From Acanthosepion lycidas (Eukaryota; Mollusca; Cephalopoda; Sepiida; Sepiidae), in assembly GCA_963932145.1 (NCBI GenBank), contig OZ010595.1:93136117-93200116 (forward strand): 64,000 nt of DNA. The letters are read 5' to 3'. The position numbers were made by a program, and so were the translations under genes. Under the pieces are notes generated by a model, which was not told where the DNA came from, did not search any database, and was given only the letters and a program-made list of their open reading frames with translations. Shown here one piece after another: positions 22,100-31,884 of the stretch (positions within the stretch are counted from its first letter, which is position 1; every line of letters starts with the position of its first letter).

Positions 22100-22921
22100 A
22101 TGGGCTGTAAAAGCAGTTTAAGTGATGCTGAAAAGAAAACTATCACCTCAGAAGTCTCAAAAGGTAAATCTACCCTAGAAATTTCTAAAATGATAGGGAG
22201 GTGTCATCAAACAGTGAAAAACTTCAACGCCGACCCCACACAAGTACGTAAAAGGGCAGATAAAGGCAAGCCGAGTGTTATTTCACGTCGTCTCATGTCA
22301 CGACTTAAACAAGAGGCCACGAAGAACCTTGGTCTTACCAGTCAAGAGCTTTTCAGTTGCATTGGGGATCCTACTGTGTCTAAAATTACTCGGTGTTGGT
22401 ATCTGAGGGAAATAGCAGCAACAGTCAAACCTGTATCGAAGCCTCTGTTGACGAGAAATCACATTCAAAATCAATTGAAATGAGCCAAGGACAATATGAA
22501 GAATGACTTCTCTAAAGTTCTGTTCACAGACAAAATTTGAGCAACATTTGATGGGCCAGATAGAGGGTGCAAAGTCTGGGTAATGAACGGACAGAATCGC
22601 CATCAGCATTTGAGACACCAACAAGGCGGTGGAGTCATAATGATCAGGGGTGGTATTATTGGAAAAACATTAGTGGGCCCATGGAGAGTATCAGATGGCG
22701 TCAAAATGACTGCTGATGCATACATAGCATTTATGAAGGAGCATCTTGAACTGTGGATGAAAAGGCAAAGAGTTGCCTTCAGAAGGGCCATTGTTTTCAT
22801 GCAAGATAATGCTCCTGAATATTTGAAACAGTTAGGCTTCGATGGACCTCGAAAAATGAAGAGGCCAGCAAATTCTCTGGGTTTGAACCCAATTGAAAAC
22901 CTTTGGAACATTACGAAGTGA
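22100..22921 (+). pseudogene. Tc1-type transposase, inactivated
   Basis: The N-terminal 127 codons (22100-22483) carry a helix-turn-helix pair including LEISKMIGRCHQTVKNF, then a Tc1-like linker (KRADKGKPSVISRR) and QEATKNLGLTSQELF. After an in-frame TGA where the family has Trp, the catalytic region shows VLFTDK with another stop close by and HQQGGGVIMIRGGIIG. It ends MQDNAPEYLKQLGF and LNPIENLW (22583-22921). About 29 residues separate the second Asp and the Glu, against 34 expected, so a small internal deletion is likely. Only ATG 22100 precedes the HTH in this frame. Non-autonomous, but possibly mobilisable because its TIRs are good. Confidence 0.85.
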
Positions 22922-23203
22922 AGACTGTACGCCAATGGACGATAATTCAGGAGCAACGCTGAGTTGTGGGAAGCAATTCTTGACATATCTCACGGCATTA
23001 CAGCAGATGACATCCTACAATTAACAAATTCTATGGATCGTCGACTTCTTCAAGTAATTTCAAAACAGGGAAAACACATTCCCTATTAATTTGTTTAAAA
23101 CTGAGCCTTTCTTTTTATGTTATTTTTTGTTTGATTTTCTTATTTATTAGGTTCTTTTGATCATAGACATTCACGTGCAACATTAATAAACATTTTGTTT
23201 GCC

Positions 23204-23408
23204 CTATTAATAATTTGGCATGCTCAAATCACTGTGCTGATAACAAATATGGTGCAAGTTTGTTTACATTGCACAGATCAGTACAAAAATTTCAGCTATT
23301 GCGCAGGTCAGTGTTGCCAACAGTGTGTGAAAATTTTGTGTGAATTGATTGGACAGTTTTTGAAATATTAGAAAAAAAGTTATCTCGATAATAATTTGGC
23401 ACGCAGTG
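23204..23408 (-). repeat. Right terminal inverted repeat of the Tc1-type transposon
   Basis: Reverse complement of the left TIR with scattered substitutions. Ends ATAATTTGGCACGCAGTG before the TA. Confidence 0.9.
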
Positions 23409-23603
23409 TACTGTATAAAAATGTGAGTATTGTATAGATAGATACTATTCATGTGCATTTTAGAAATTAAGAATTATTATTAAACAATGAGTCAGTCACA
23501 CTAACAATGCTTGTTTATATCGCAATGTTTCTTTGAGACAAGGAAATTATATAAATTAATCCTCATGGTAATAGTAAATATTCTCCAAAGGTTAGTATAC
23601 CTA

Positions 23604-23682
23604 TTAGGTTGGTGCAAAAATAATGTCGGTCTTTGACGTATTTTCAACGTCAAAAACCGACATTATTTTTGCACCAGCCTAA
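23604..23682 (+). mobile_element. MADE1-like palindromic MITE, intact
   Basis: 79 bp flanked by TA on both sides. The arms TTAGGTTGGTGCAAAAATAA and ATTATTTTTGCACCAGCCTAA belong to a pair of about 37 bases with only two or three mismatches. Mariner-type MITEs of this design give rise to miRNA-like hairpins in some animals (for example MADE1 and the miR-548 family in primates). Confidence 0.9.
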
Positions 23683-23689
23683 TAACACG

Positions 23690-24145
23690 GTAACAAGATC
23701 TTAAAATGGCTGATATATGTCGCAATAGACAGATCTAATTAAAGAAAAAAAATTATAGAACTGGATATAAAGAAGAACCACTGTATTTGTGGCATGTAAA
23801 ACTCTTCCAGTTTTGCATTTAATAGCATCAACAGATACGTCTACAAGGAAAAGTTCACAGAGATCATTTTGAAGCATTCTGGAGAAAAAAAATGTTTGTA
23901 GTCATATGTCATCAAATCTGATATATTTTTGGACCAATGGGGTTGAGAGTTAATTGTTAAAATAGTTGCTCATATTATATATATATATATCATAATTTTA
24001 ACTTTAAATTGGAACATGACTGAGAAATTTTACTTTTTCAAATTGAGGTAACCTTGACAAATAATACTGATAATAATATGAGGTGGGATAAAATACATGA
24101 ATTTGAATTATTTTCCGTGTTGATACACATGAATATAAACAGCCA
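23690..24145. other. No gene seen
   Basis: AT-rich unique sequence; nothing recognised. Confidence 0.5.
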
Positions 24146-24149
24146 CTGC

Positions 24150-24690
24150 CAGAATTTGAACTTGGTTTGCTGATTCTGTTTTCCATACTGATAATTGTTA
24201 CATTACCTCACACATCCATTTAGTACATATATAGAAAGCAGGGAGAGGTGGATTCATGCCTTTCCCAAGTCAGAATTTGAACTTGGTTTGCTGATTCTGT
24301 TTTCCATACTGATAATTGTTACATTACCTCACACATCCATTTATTACATATATAGAAAGCAGGGAGAGGTGGATTCATGCCTTTCCCAAGTCAGAATTTG
24401 AACTTGGTTTGCTGATTCTGTTTTCCATACTGATAATTGTTACACTACCTCACACCTCCATTTAGTACATATATATAGAAAGCAGGGAGAGGATGATTCA
24501 TGCCTTTCCAATGGTATTAATGACAAGTAAACATAAACAATCTCCGCAAGAATTTGAACTTGGTTTACTGATTCTGTTTTCCATGATGATAATTGTTATA
24601 AGTCACACTACGATTTACTACATATATAGATTGCAAGGAGAGGTGGATTCATGCCTTTCCCAAGTTTGCATATCCAGTTTTTAAGTCTGA
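24150..24690 (-). repeat. Tandemly repeated SINE head (about 121-bp unit)
   Basis: CAGAATTTGAACTTGGTTTG starts units at 24150, 24271 and 24392, and a diverged one at about 24547 after a longer interval. The first two intervals are both 121 bp. Read on the minus strand, each unit holds an A-box-like GTGTGAGGTAATG and a B-box-like AAGTTCAAATTCTG followed by the SINE body start (GGGAAAGGCATGAATCC). It is a family 1 SINE head amplified locally. Confidence 0.8.
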
Positions 24691-24731
24691 TTTCCACTGT
24701 GTTTTGTATTCTTGAATAACACTAAGCTTAA

Positions 24732-24738
<7 letters not shown>

Positions 24739-24795
<57 letters not shown>
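24739..24795. repeat. (AT)n microsatellite at SINE 3' end
   Basis: 57-bp AT run adjoining the 3' end of the minus-strand SINE at 24797. Confidence 0.95.
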
Positions 24796-24796
<1 letters not shown>

Positions 24797-24798
<2 letters not shown>

Positions 24799-24945
24799 CA
24801 TCCACAGACTGTTTCACTGTATCACAGCACATCAGTATGGCTAGACATCTGGCTGCCTCTAGCTAGGATTGAAACCCGACTGACGCCAATTCAGTTGGGG
24901 ATTCTACCACTAAGCTGTTGGCACATGGCAGGGATGAAGGTGAAT
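24797..24945 (-). repeat. tRNA-derived SINE (family 2), minus strand
   Basis: On the minus strand: CAACAGCTTAGTGGTAGAAT, B box GGGTTTCAATCCTAGC, body, and a 3' end ...CTGTGGATGACAATATAT. The same family as 14318 and 29533. Confidence 0.75.
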
Positions 24946-24984
24946 TTAAGCGTATTTATTTTTAGATAAACACACAATGATTGA

Positions 24985-25535
24985 GAGAACTCTTGCATTA
25001 TTAGTTGTAATAGTCACTGTTTACAAACCCACACTTACTCCCCAGAGAGCTCAACCGAAATAAATTTTTATACATATATATGTCTTTTGAAGAGAAATGT
25101 AGCATATTCATTTTGCAAGCCATTGGTAGTGAGTTTGATATTTATAGGTGCTCCTGTACCATATTGTTTTGACAGACTTGAATAACCTCATCATCTCTGC
25201 ATAGGGAGCAAGCAAATTGGTGCATGGCAAAGTTTTAGCATTTTGTAGTTTCCAAAGTACGTTCCCAAGAAACTCTAGAAAAGCCATAGTTTTAAAGCTT
25301 CTTGTCTCTTCACACGGATGCCATGGCCAAAAGGTTTACACTGGCACACACCCTGTTACCGATCAAAGGCCTCAACCAAAAATTTCCTCCAACTTCATCT
25401 TTTTTTCTTCAGTTGTTAAAAAATAGCTAAATAAAATAAAAAAGAAATGTTCTTGTGAACCTTTTGAATTGGCTTCTGGCTCAACTCTAGTAAACGTTTC
25501 TGATTTCAGAGTGCACTGACTGCAAGATATAGGAT
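24985..25535. other. No gene seen
   Basis: Mixed-composition unique DNA. A 69-codon plus frame at 25217-25426 has no recognisable domain. Confidence 0.4.
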
Positions 25536-25604
25536 GTGAAACTTATTAGTATACATTGCCAACTGTTTTTATACATACATAAATACCTATATATTTATAC
25601 ACAT

Positions 25605-25619
<15 letters not shown>

Positions 25620-25658
<39 letters not shown>
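25620..25658. repeat. (AC)n(AT)n microsatellite
   Basis: An AC run from about 25601 followed by an AT run. Confidence 0.95.
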
Positions 25659-25660
<2 letters not shown>

Positions 25661-25763
25661 CTTTCTTATAAATTGTATTTTACATCAGTGCAGTTTAAAT
25701 ATTGATATTAATAATTATTTATATGTGCAAATGTGCACATAGAAATATAACTACATAAGAAAA

Positions 25764-25768
<5 letters not shown>

Positions 25769-25856
<88 letters not shown>
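25769..25856. repeat. (AT)n microsatellite
   Basis: 88-bp AT run preceded by an A run, directly at the 5' end of the SINE at 25857. Confidence 0.97.
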
Positions 25857-25859
<3 letters not shown>

Positions 25860-26172
25860 GCATGGTGGAGTAATGGATAGTGGCTCAGACTGAGGAATTG
25901 GAGATCCAAGTTCGAATTCCAGTTGGATCAATTACATTCACTTTTGTGCTAATACCCTTGGGAGAGGTATGAATCCTTTTCTTCTCCCCCAGCTATGGGT
26001 AAATAGCAGGAAGAACTAGGCTCTATAACCTTGGGTCTCAACCAGTGTAGGAGAAGGAAAAACTCTGAATTCAAAACTGGCCTGCAGAGGGTTGGGCTCT
26101 GTTAGCCCAAGAAACACCAATTACACTTGCGGGACACATGGTGCCCCTATGACTCTACAGGTCATGGGATAA

Positions 26173-26176
<4 letters not shown>
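25857..26176 (+). repeat. tRNA-derived SINE (family 1), plus strand
   Basis: tRNA-like head: GGTGGAGTAATGGATAGTGG (A box region) and AAGTTCGAATTCCAG (B box). The body contains GGGAGAGGTATGAATCC and TTCTCCCCCAGC. The 3' end GTCATGGGATAAAAAATT runs into (AT)n. Probably a nearly full-length copy of a cephalopod-type SINE. Other copies are at 30040, 45225, 56470 and in the tandem heads at 24150. Confidence 0.8.
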
Positions 26177-26224
<48 letters not shown>

Positions 26225-26268
26225 GTATATTGTGTGTATTTTGACAGTATGTTTTCATTCAGGCAATT

Positions 26269-26506
26269 TTCATTGGATAGTTTAGACAAGTTTTGTCTGA
26301 ATATTTTCAATGGGATCTGTTCATATTCTCAGATGAGTTTGCTGGTGACGGTATTAAAAGAAGAGAGGCTTGAATAAAACAATATGTATCAACACAGTAA
26401 TTTTCTATCATTTTTTATTACCAACATCAGAAACCTCATCCAAGAATATGAACAGATCCCATTGAAAAAATAAGCAGACAAAAATCATCTAAACTATTCA
26501 ACAAAA
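26269..26506. repeat. Inverted repeat, about 90-bp arms
   Basis: Left arm 26269-26360 includes AATGGGATCTGTTCATATTC; right arm 26412-26506 includes GAATATGAACAGATCCCATT. About 50 bp lie between the arms. Outer parts are less well matched. No coding sequence. Confidence 0.8.
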
Positions 26507-26569
26507 CCTGCTTCAATATATAAAAATATAGTTCAAAGGTATTATATATCTAAGGGGGATACTGAGGTA

Positions 26570-26660
26570 AACACCAGATGGTAACAACTTGTTTCATGCT
26601 TGAATGCAGTCTTCAGGCCATGACTATCATGTAACAGACTGTTGCCACTCAGTATTGACC
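26570..26660 (-). repeat. Class B repeat with hammerhead-like motif
   Basis: On the minus strand (26582-26620): GGC, CTGAAGA, CTGCATTCAAGCAT, GAAAC, AAGTTGTT. Same order as the copy at 18251. The cleavage triplet reads GUU. Confidence 0.5.
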
Positions 26661-26671
26661 ACAGTGTCCAC

Positions 26672-26704
<33 letters not shown>

Positions 26705-26708
<4 letters not shown>

Positions 26709-27044
26709 ATGGTCTGGTTCCTTGTACCACGGTGATAGTCCAAGGTAGAACCAATAAAGAAGAACTCGAATACGGATATGGAATAACACAGATATATTAC
26801 AAACAGGAATATATACAGAGAAGTAGAAAGTGTTAGTACGAACAATCAGGTTTAGTATTAATTGTCTGAATGTGACTCTGTTTCGGACTGCCTCTGACTC
26901 GACTGACTGACTCCTGACAGACTTCACTCCAGACTTCCGACTGAACTCCAGACTTCAGACAGAACTCCCTGCTTCCTATTGAGATGCAGTATTTATTACG
27001 TATGGAATAGTCCATTATGTTATTATGGGTAAGGTCCCATAACA
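26705..27044 (-). repeat. Solo LTR
   Basis: 340-bp unit with TGTTATGG at one end and CCATAACA at the other, i.e. an eight-base terminal inverted repeat with TG...CA ends. On the minus strand an AATAAA lies in the interior. AT repeats on both sides hide any target duplication. No internal retroelement sequence adjoins it. The parent family is not identified. Confidence 0.65.
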
Positions 27045-27099
27045 ATATATATATATAAAATTGTATATTTTGGTAGTAATCCCTCTTTTATACAGATTT

Positions 27100-27365
27100 C
27101 ATTAAAAAAAAACTGATGAGATACTGCTGTTAAGTTTTTTATTTAATTTTTCTTGTGTTCTTATAATTTTTTTTCTTTTCTGGCCATAAATTATAAAGAA
27201 ATTGTCCGAATGTTCTGTATACAGAGAAAAGATATGTGTAACATGTTTTGTATTTTTTATTTACTGAGAAACATTTTCCGAGTGAGCAAGAATATTCCTA
27301 CACAACGTTGTCTTATTAAGGGAGTTGGATGTTTGGGATATATCATTTTTAATCACTAATTTTTT
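27100..27365. other. No gene seen
   Basis: AT-rich; a 68-codon plus frame at 27153-27359 lacks recognisable features. Confidence 0.4.
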
Positions 27366-28200
27366 CTAGTAAATTATAAACCTAATGTATTTATTTTTAT
27401 CAACTAGTTTTATACATCTATATGTATGACATGTATGATATTGCTGTTTTGTCTTTTTATTTTTAATTGTAGTGATTTGAATTTGGAAATATATGTTAAT
27501 AACATTATTGTCAATATCATATTTATCACTGTAGTTTTTATAATTAAGATTGTTGTTTAAATGAAATTTGATTTGCTTGTTGACTAAATAATTAGGGTAA
27601 CCATCATTAATAAATGTTTGTTTCATATTATTAGAATTCTTTAAGGAAAATTATTTAAGATGTGGAAATGAGTTTAGATCTTTGGTAATTAATTGCAGCA
27701 GTTGTATATTTTGCAGGGGATTCACTGTTGTAGTTTAAAAGGCAAGAGTTAAAATTAGTAGATCTTTTGTACAGAGATGTAATAAAATTATTGCTGTTAT
27801 AGACAATGAGAATATTTTGGTTATTTAGTTTACACGTTAACTTTTAATTGGAATTTTTCCCAATTTTTTTTTAATCTCTATAATGTCATTAATGGATTTG
27901 GCTTGGATGAAGATGACATCAATATCTCTGGCATAAATGGTGGGTATATTTATTTTATTGAATATTTTGTTTTCTAAATTGGCCATAAAAAAGTTTGAAA
28001 ATAAAGAGCTGAGTGGGCTGCCCATAGCAACACCATCAGTCTGGCTATAAATATTACCAAGGTAATCATGGAAAGGGTCTTGTTTTGTGGACACTAATAA
28101 AAGTTTTTTTTTTTTTAATTATGATGGGATTCATTTTCAGAGTTGGCAGAGAAAAATGGTGATAAATGGTATTTAAATTAATGTGAATTGTTTTGTGGAC
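27366..28200 (-). pseudogene. Penelope-like element reverse-transcriptase remnant
   Basis: On the minus strand, 27837-28094 encodes YSQTDGVAMGSPLSSLFSNF and ANLENKIF. This is the PLE RT block around the conserved DGVAMGSPL, followed by a degraded YARDIDVIF where YxRYxDDIF is expected. Further on, 27366-27626 encodes KQTFINDGYPNYLVNKQIKF, the post-palm PLE segment. Several frame changes. No GIY-YIG part was seen. A different lineage from the PLE at 32-41 kb. Confidence 0.75.
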
Positions 28201-28755
28201 TGGAATGTAAGTGAACAAATTTTCAATCCTAAGGCTTGATGGAATGAAGAATTAGTAAGGAATCATTAGTAGAACACATTCTAGGTAGGTAAGTACAGTA
28301 CAATTAATTGGCTTAAAGTTTTTGATAATTAAAGGTCAGAGTCAATTGCCTGATTTGTGGATTTTAACATTCCCATATCAATAACCAGATGATAGTCACA
28401 GTAGGTTTTTGAATTTTTAATGATTTGATTTCATCCTTATTCATAGTTATTAGTTGATTTGCGTGAGTTTTTGACTCGGAACCTTTTCTTCTCTGTAATT
28501 CTTTAGATTTTATGGTATCATGTGGTACTTATTAAGTTAAAATTGTGGCAAGATTGGTTTCAGTGAACGATGAGTACATTCAAAGTGTTATTATGAAGTA
28601 TAACTCCATGATGGTCATATATTCTTTTTTTGAGATTCCTAGAGCTTTTACCAATATACATCACTGGACATCTTGCACAATTTATTTTATATATTCCTGC
28701 TTCTGTCGTGTTGCTATTTTTTTTTGGTTGCTGTATTTCTAATTGGTCTTGAAAT

Positions 28756-28785
28756 GAGATATGGAGAAAATTTTCTCCATATCTC
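28756..28785. repeat. Perfect 30-bp palindrome
   Basis: GAGATATGGAGAAAA followed without a loop by its exact reverse complement TTTTCTCCATATCTC. It ends six bases before a hammerhead-like motif. Confidence 0.97.
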
Positions 28786-28790
28786 GTTCT

Positions 28791-28822
28791 TTGATGAAGT
28801 TTTAATAAACGTGAAACATGTT
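28791..28822 (+). ncRNA. Hammerhead-like motif
   Basis: TTGATGA (C3 changed), extra A, stem II GTTT/AAAC with loop TAAT, GT, GAAA, then ACATGTT giving a two- or three-pair stem III and U. Close to a perfect palindrome, which could supply an alternative stem I. Confidence 0.4.
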
Positions 28823-28858
28823 AGATTTAGAAAGAGTTTCTATTTGTTTTTTATCTTG

Positions 28859-28860
<2 letters not shown>

Positions 28861-28900
<40 letters not shown>
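28861..28900. repeat. (AT)n microsatellite
   Basis: Pure AT run preceding copy 2 of the dispersed repeat. Confidence 0.95.
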
Positions 28901-28902
<2 letters not shown>

Positions 28903-28903
<1 letters not shown>

Positions 28904-29060
28904 GGCATGTGTTATTAAAAACTACAGAACTTTATCATTTGATGATCTATTTTTCAGTTTTTTCTTACTTTCTCACAAGTTTTTTTAGTATTTCAGTCTA
29001 AGTTGTTGAAATAGGACCCTAGTCAATGGTTTTAGCTGAGTGTTTTCAGTTATTGTCAAC
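28903..29060 (+). repeat. Dispersed repeat, copy 2
   Basis: Same order of blocks as 1670-1860: AGGCATGTGTTATT, TTTTTTCTTACTTTCTCAC, GTCTAAGTTGTTGAAATAG, TTTTCAGTTATTGTCAACTG. About 70% similar by eye. Confidence 0.55.
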
Positions 29061-29487
29061 TGTCATCATGTTAATATCCAACGATATTGTTGGATCAGTT
29101 CATTATTCGTAAGGAGGGGTTGATGTTAAGTATTTGGAGGATTAGTTATTAAATATGTTTATGATAATTCTGGCAGTATTAAATTTATTTAGGTTGATTT
29201 TTTGTTTTTGATTAAGATGGCTTCCAGAATTTGTAGTTGTTTTTGCAATTGTTTTTATAGAGGATTTTGGTGTTGTTAATTAATTGTTAGATAAATTTTT
29301 CTTATGTTGGATGATTTGAATGGGTTACTAGTGGTGCTGTGTATTTGGTATTGTCCACATGTGCTTCTTATAATATATGTACATTTAATAGGCCTTTTTA
29401 TGAACTTTGGAGAATAAAAGGACAAAAAAATCAATTTAAAAGCTTTGTTTTCATGTGCTTCAATTTAGTCCAAACACCCACTAATAT

Positions 29488-29488
<1 letters not shown>
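29061..29488. other. No gene seen
   Basis: T-rich sequence; nothing recognised. Confidence 0.5.

Positions 29489-29489
<1 letters not shown>

Positions 29490-29531
<42 letters not shown>
29490..29531. repeat. (AT)n microsatellite at SINE 3' end
   Basis: AT run adjoining the 3' end of the SINE at 29533. Confidence 0.95.
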
Positions 29532-29532
<1 letters not shown>

Positions 29533-29535
<3 letters not shown>

Positions 29536-29690
29536 ATCCCTATAAGCCTGTTTTGCTGTATCACAGCTAATCATTGTGGCTAGACATCTGATTGTTTCAA
29601 GCTGGGGATTGAAACTTGATCGATTTGGTATCAGTCAAAGATTCTGTCACTAAGTTATCACAGAACAGCAAAGAAAGAGAAATTTTTAAC
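29533..29690 (-). repeat. tRNA-derived SINE (family 2), diverged
   Basis: On the minus strand: TAACTTAGTGACAGAATC, TTTCAATCCCCAGCTTG and a 3' end GGGATGACAT running into (AT)n. More decayed than the copies at 14318 and 24797. Confidence 0.65.
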
Positions 29691-29757
29691 ATATTATATC
29701 TGAGATGTATACAAACGCCAGTAACCAAGAGTGCTCAATTCATAATTGAACAGTGAT

Positions 29758-29777
29758 GTGTTAATTTAACAAAACTT

Positions 29778-29821
<44 letters not shown>

Positions 29822-29840
29822 AGTTTTGTTAAATTCAACC
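29758..29840. repeat. Inverted repeat with (AT)n loop
   Basis: TTTAACAAAACTTGTTTATA on the left and AAAACAAGTTTTGTTAAAT on the right mirror each other around a 38-bp AT run. This should extrude readily as a cruciform or hairpin. Confidence 0.85.
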
Positions 29841-30039
29841 AAAAAGGTATGTCTGTTTAAAGTTTTATTGCATTCTCACCTGATACACTAAGAAATGCTA
29901 ATTGTTTTTTCAAAGAATAATCACAGGTGATAGAAAAGGAATAGATTATGACATGAACTGTTTATAGCATGTTTTGATTAAAATTCAACAGAATAATATA
30001 TATAAAAAATTTGGAAATTGTGTAATATATTTAGCATCA

Positions 30040-30462
30040 AATTGTTGTCATCATCGGCATTCATCTGTCTCAAGAGACAATGTAGAAGCATGGTGCACTA
30101 CGAGCCTGGGTGGGATATATGGAAAACTAGGACTGCCCAGACATCTAGTTCCCCATCTCGGCCTTGCTAGCAGAGTCCAAAGAAGAGGATAAACCAATAC
30201 AGTTTGGTACCAACACGGCTGCAGGAATTGCTGGAAGGTAGCACAAAGCGCCATCCATCCACCTTTGGCTCCACTCCGGGTTTGAATTCAGAGTTGTCCT
30301 GTAGAACCCAGTCTGTCCTGCTATTTACCCATTGCTGGTGGGAGAAGAAAAGGATTCACACCTTTCCCAAGTAGCACGTAAGTAAATGTAATGGATTCAA
30401 CTGGAATTCAAACTTGGATCTCCGATTCCTCAATCCAAGCCGCTATCCATTACTCCACATAG
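30040..30462 (-). repeat. tRNA-derived SINE (family 1), minus strand, long body
   Basis: On the minus strand: TGGAGTAATGGATAGCGG, then AAGTTTGAATTCCAG (B box), then GGAAAGGTGTGAATCC and TTCTCCCACCAGCAATGGG. The body continues past the region shared with 25857 to about 30040. Confidence 0.75.
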
Positions 30463-30519
30463 CATTAAATATAGAGTGAAAAAGGCTGTGGATAAAATGA
30501 AACATGCCACCACTAACCA

Positions 30520-30985
30520 ATCCAAAAGCCAGTCCAAAGGATGGTGTTGCCATATATCTATGAATTCCTTTTGCAAAATCTGACTTCAGACGAGTACTGT
30601 TGCCAGTTGGACTTATTAAAGGCAGTAGTCAGTGAAAAGGTTCAGAAACAGGCCAGTTGGAAGGACGTTGTTTTCCATCAAGATAATGTGCCAGACCCCA
30701 TGTCTATTTGCAGACCTTGTGAAGATTGATGCATCTTGACTTGAATGTTCAATTACACCCGTCATACTCACCTGACCTTTCACATTTGGATTAATACGTA
30801 TTTTTCTCCCTATAAAATTCTCTGAATGAGAAAAGCTTCAATACTCTAGAGACCTGTAAAAACTACTTAGCTCTTTTCATCATGCACAAAGATAAGTTCT
30901 AAGATGAGGGGATCATAAAGCAACCTCAAAGATTGTGAAAAAAATATAAAAGAAAATGGTTTGGATGTGATTGAAGAAATCTATG
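30520..30985 (+). pseudogene. Mariner transposase C-terminal remnant
   Basis: The plus strand shows VVFHQDNVPDP (second catalytic Asp block, usually HQDNARPH), LHPSYSPDLSHLD (usually HPPYSPDLAPSDYHLF, so the third Asp position is present), SLNEKSFNTLETCKNYL and the C-terminal tail. Multiple stops and frame changes. The N-terminal half and TIRs were not found. Confidence 0.7.
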
Positions 30986-30989
30986 CATA

Positions 30990-31845
30990 AATATGAAAAT
31001 ATTGTCTTTGAAATTCACTGACAAAACATGGCAAATGTTTCTCCCTCTCCAATACCTACATATATCCATGCATGTAAGTATATGTGTTTATATCTACACA
31101 TGAATGAATCTATATTTAACAATTTACATATGTACACATATATGAAGTATTTATGTATAAGTTTAATAAACTATAAATGAATACATAAGTACAATTAAAT
31201 GTAATAATAATAATCAACAACAAATAATTTACTAATAAATGATAATTAATGAGTAAAAGTTAAACACTAAAATCCACATTCAGAATTTATTTCTATTCAA
31301 TAGCTTCTAGACTAATTTGAATCAGGATAATACAATAGACTTTACTACCCATAATGCACCATTAATCAGCATATATAAATACTCTAGTACAGAAGAGCCA
31401 CAATACAAGAAAGCATAGCCACAATGCAAGATGGTACAACCATAGGTATTCTTTTAAACTGGAGAGCCATAGGCATTGTACCAATGTAATAGAAACCTGG
31501 TATTAGATGGAGAATTTTGAGAAGAGTAAAGTCTTGCAACTTTAATAGAAGTGTTTGCAAGTTGTGCCAGCAGAAAGAGCTGGAGATTGTGACATACCCA
31601 GAAAGAGACAAGTTGTTGAACAGTCTGAAATGATGTCCAAAGGCAGACACTTTAATAAATGCACTGTGGTTCAATATAAACCCAGATGAGGATGTATAGG
31701 TCAAAGCTTGTTTTTTTTTCTAACTTCTGGTTCTACTTATTCTAGCCTCACCCCTTCTCTCTTGGTGATTTTACTTTATGGCATTAGGTTAGGTTATATG
31801 GATGGGAAAATATATAAAGCGTTATAAAATAATTATTTCCCAAAA
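30990..31845. other. Mostly unrecognised; class B head fragment
   Basis: Near 31330-31385, CTACCCATAATGCACCATTA followed by CAGCATATATAAATA matches the head of class B repeats, but no hammerhead follows. A 106-codon minus frame at 31384-31704 has no recognisable domain. Confidence 0.4.
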
Positions 31846-31850
31846 AAACC

Positions 31851-31884
31851 ACCTGATAAGACCATAAAGTCGAAACCTTGGTTG
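31851..31884 (+). ncRNA. Hammerhead-like motif
   Basis: CTGATAA (G8 changed to A), stem II GAC/GTC with loop CATAAA, GAAA, stem III ACC/GGT with a two-base loop, then U. Unlike most copies it has no extra base between the core and stem II. Confidence 0.45.

Larger units (their letters stand above)
21873..23408 (+). mobile_element. Tc1-type DNA transposon with long TIRs
   Basis: 1,536-bp element flanked by TA duplications (21871-21872 and 23409-23410). The inverted repeats are about 205 bp: left 21873-22077 and right about 23204-23408, with roughly 85-90% identity by eye. Each TIR carries the same binding-site-like motif twice, CATGYCAAATTATTA at the outer end (21878-21892; 23389-23403, complement) and at the inner end (22059-22073; 23208-23222, complement). 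That is an IR/DR layout like Sleeping Beauty and its relatives. It encloses one degenerate transposase gene. Confidence 0.9.

Noticed and set aside
31384-31704. 106-codon minus-strand frame
   Set aside because: No domain, hydrophobic composition typical of random T-rich DNA.
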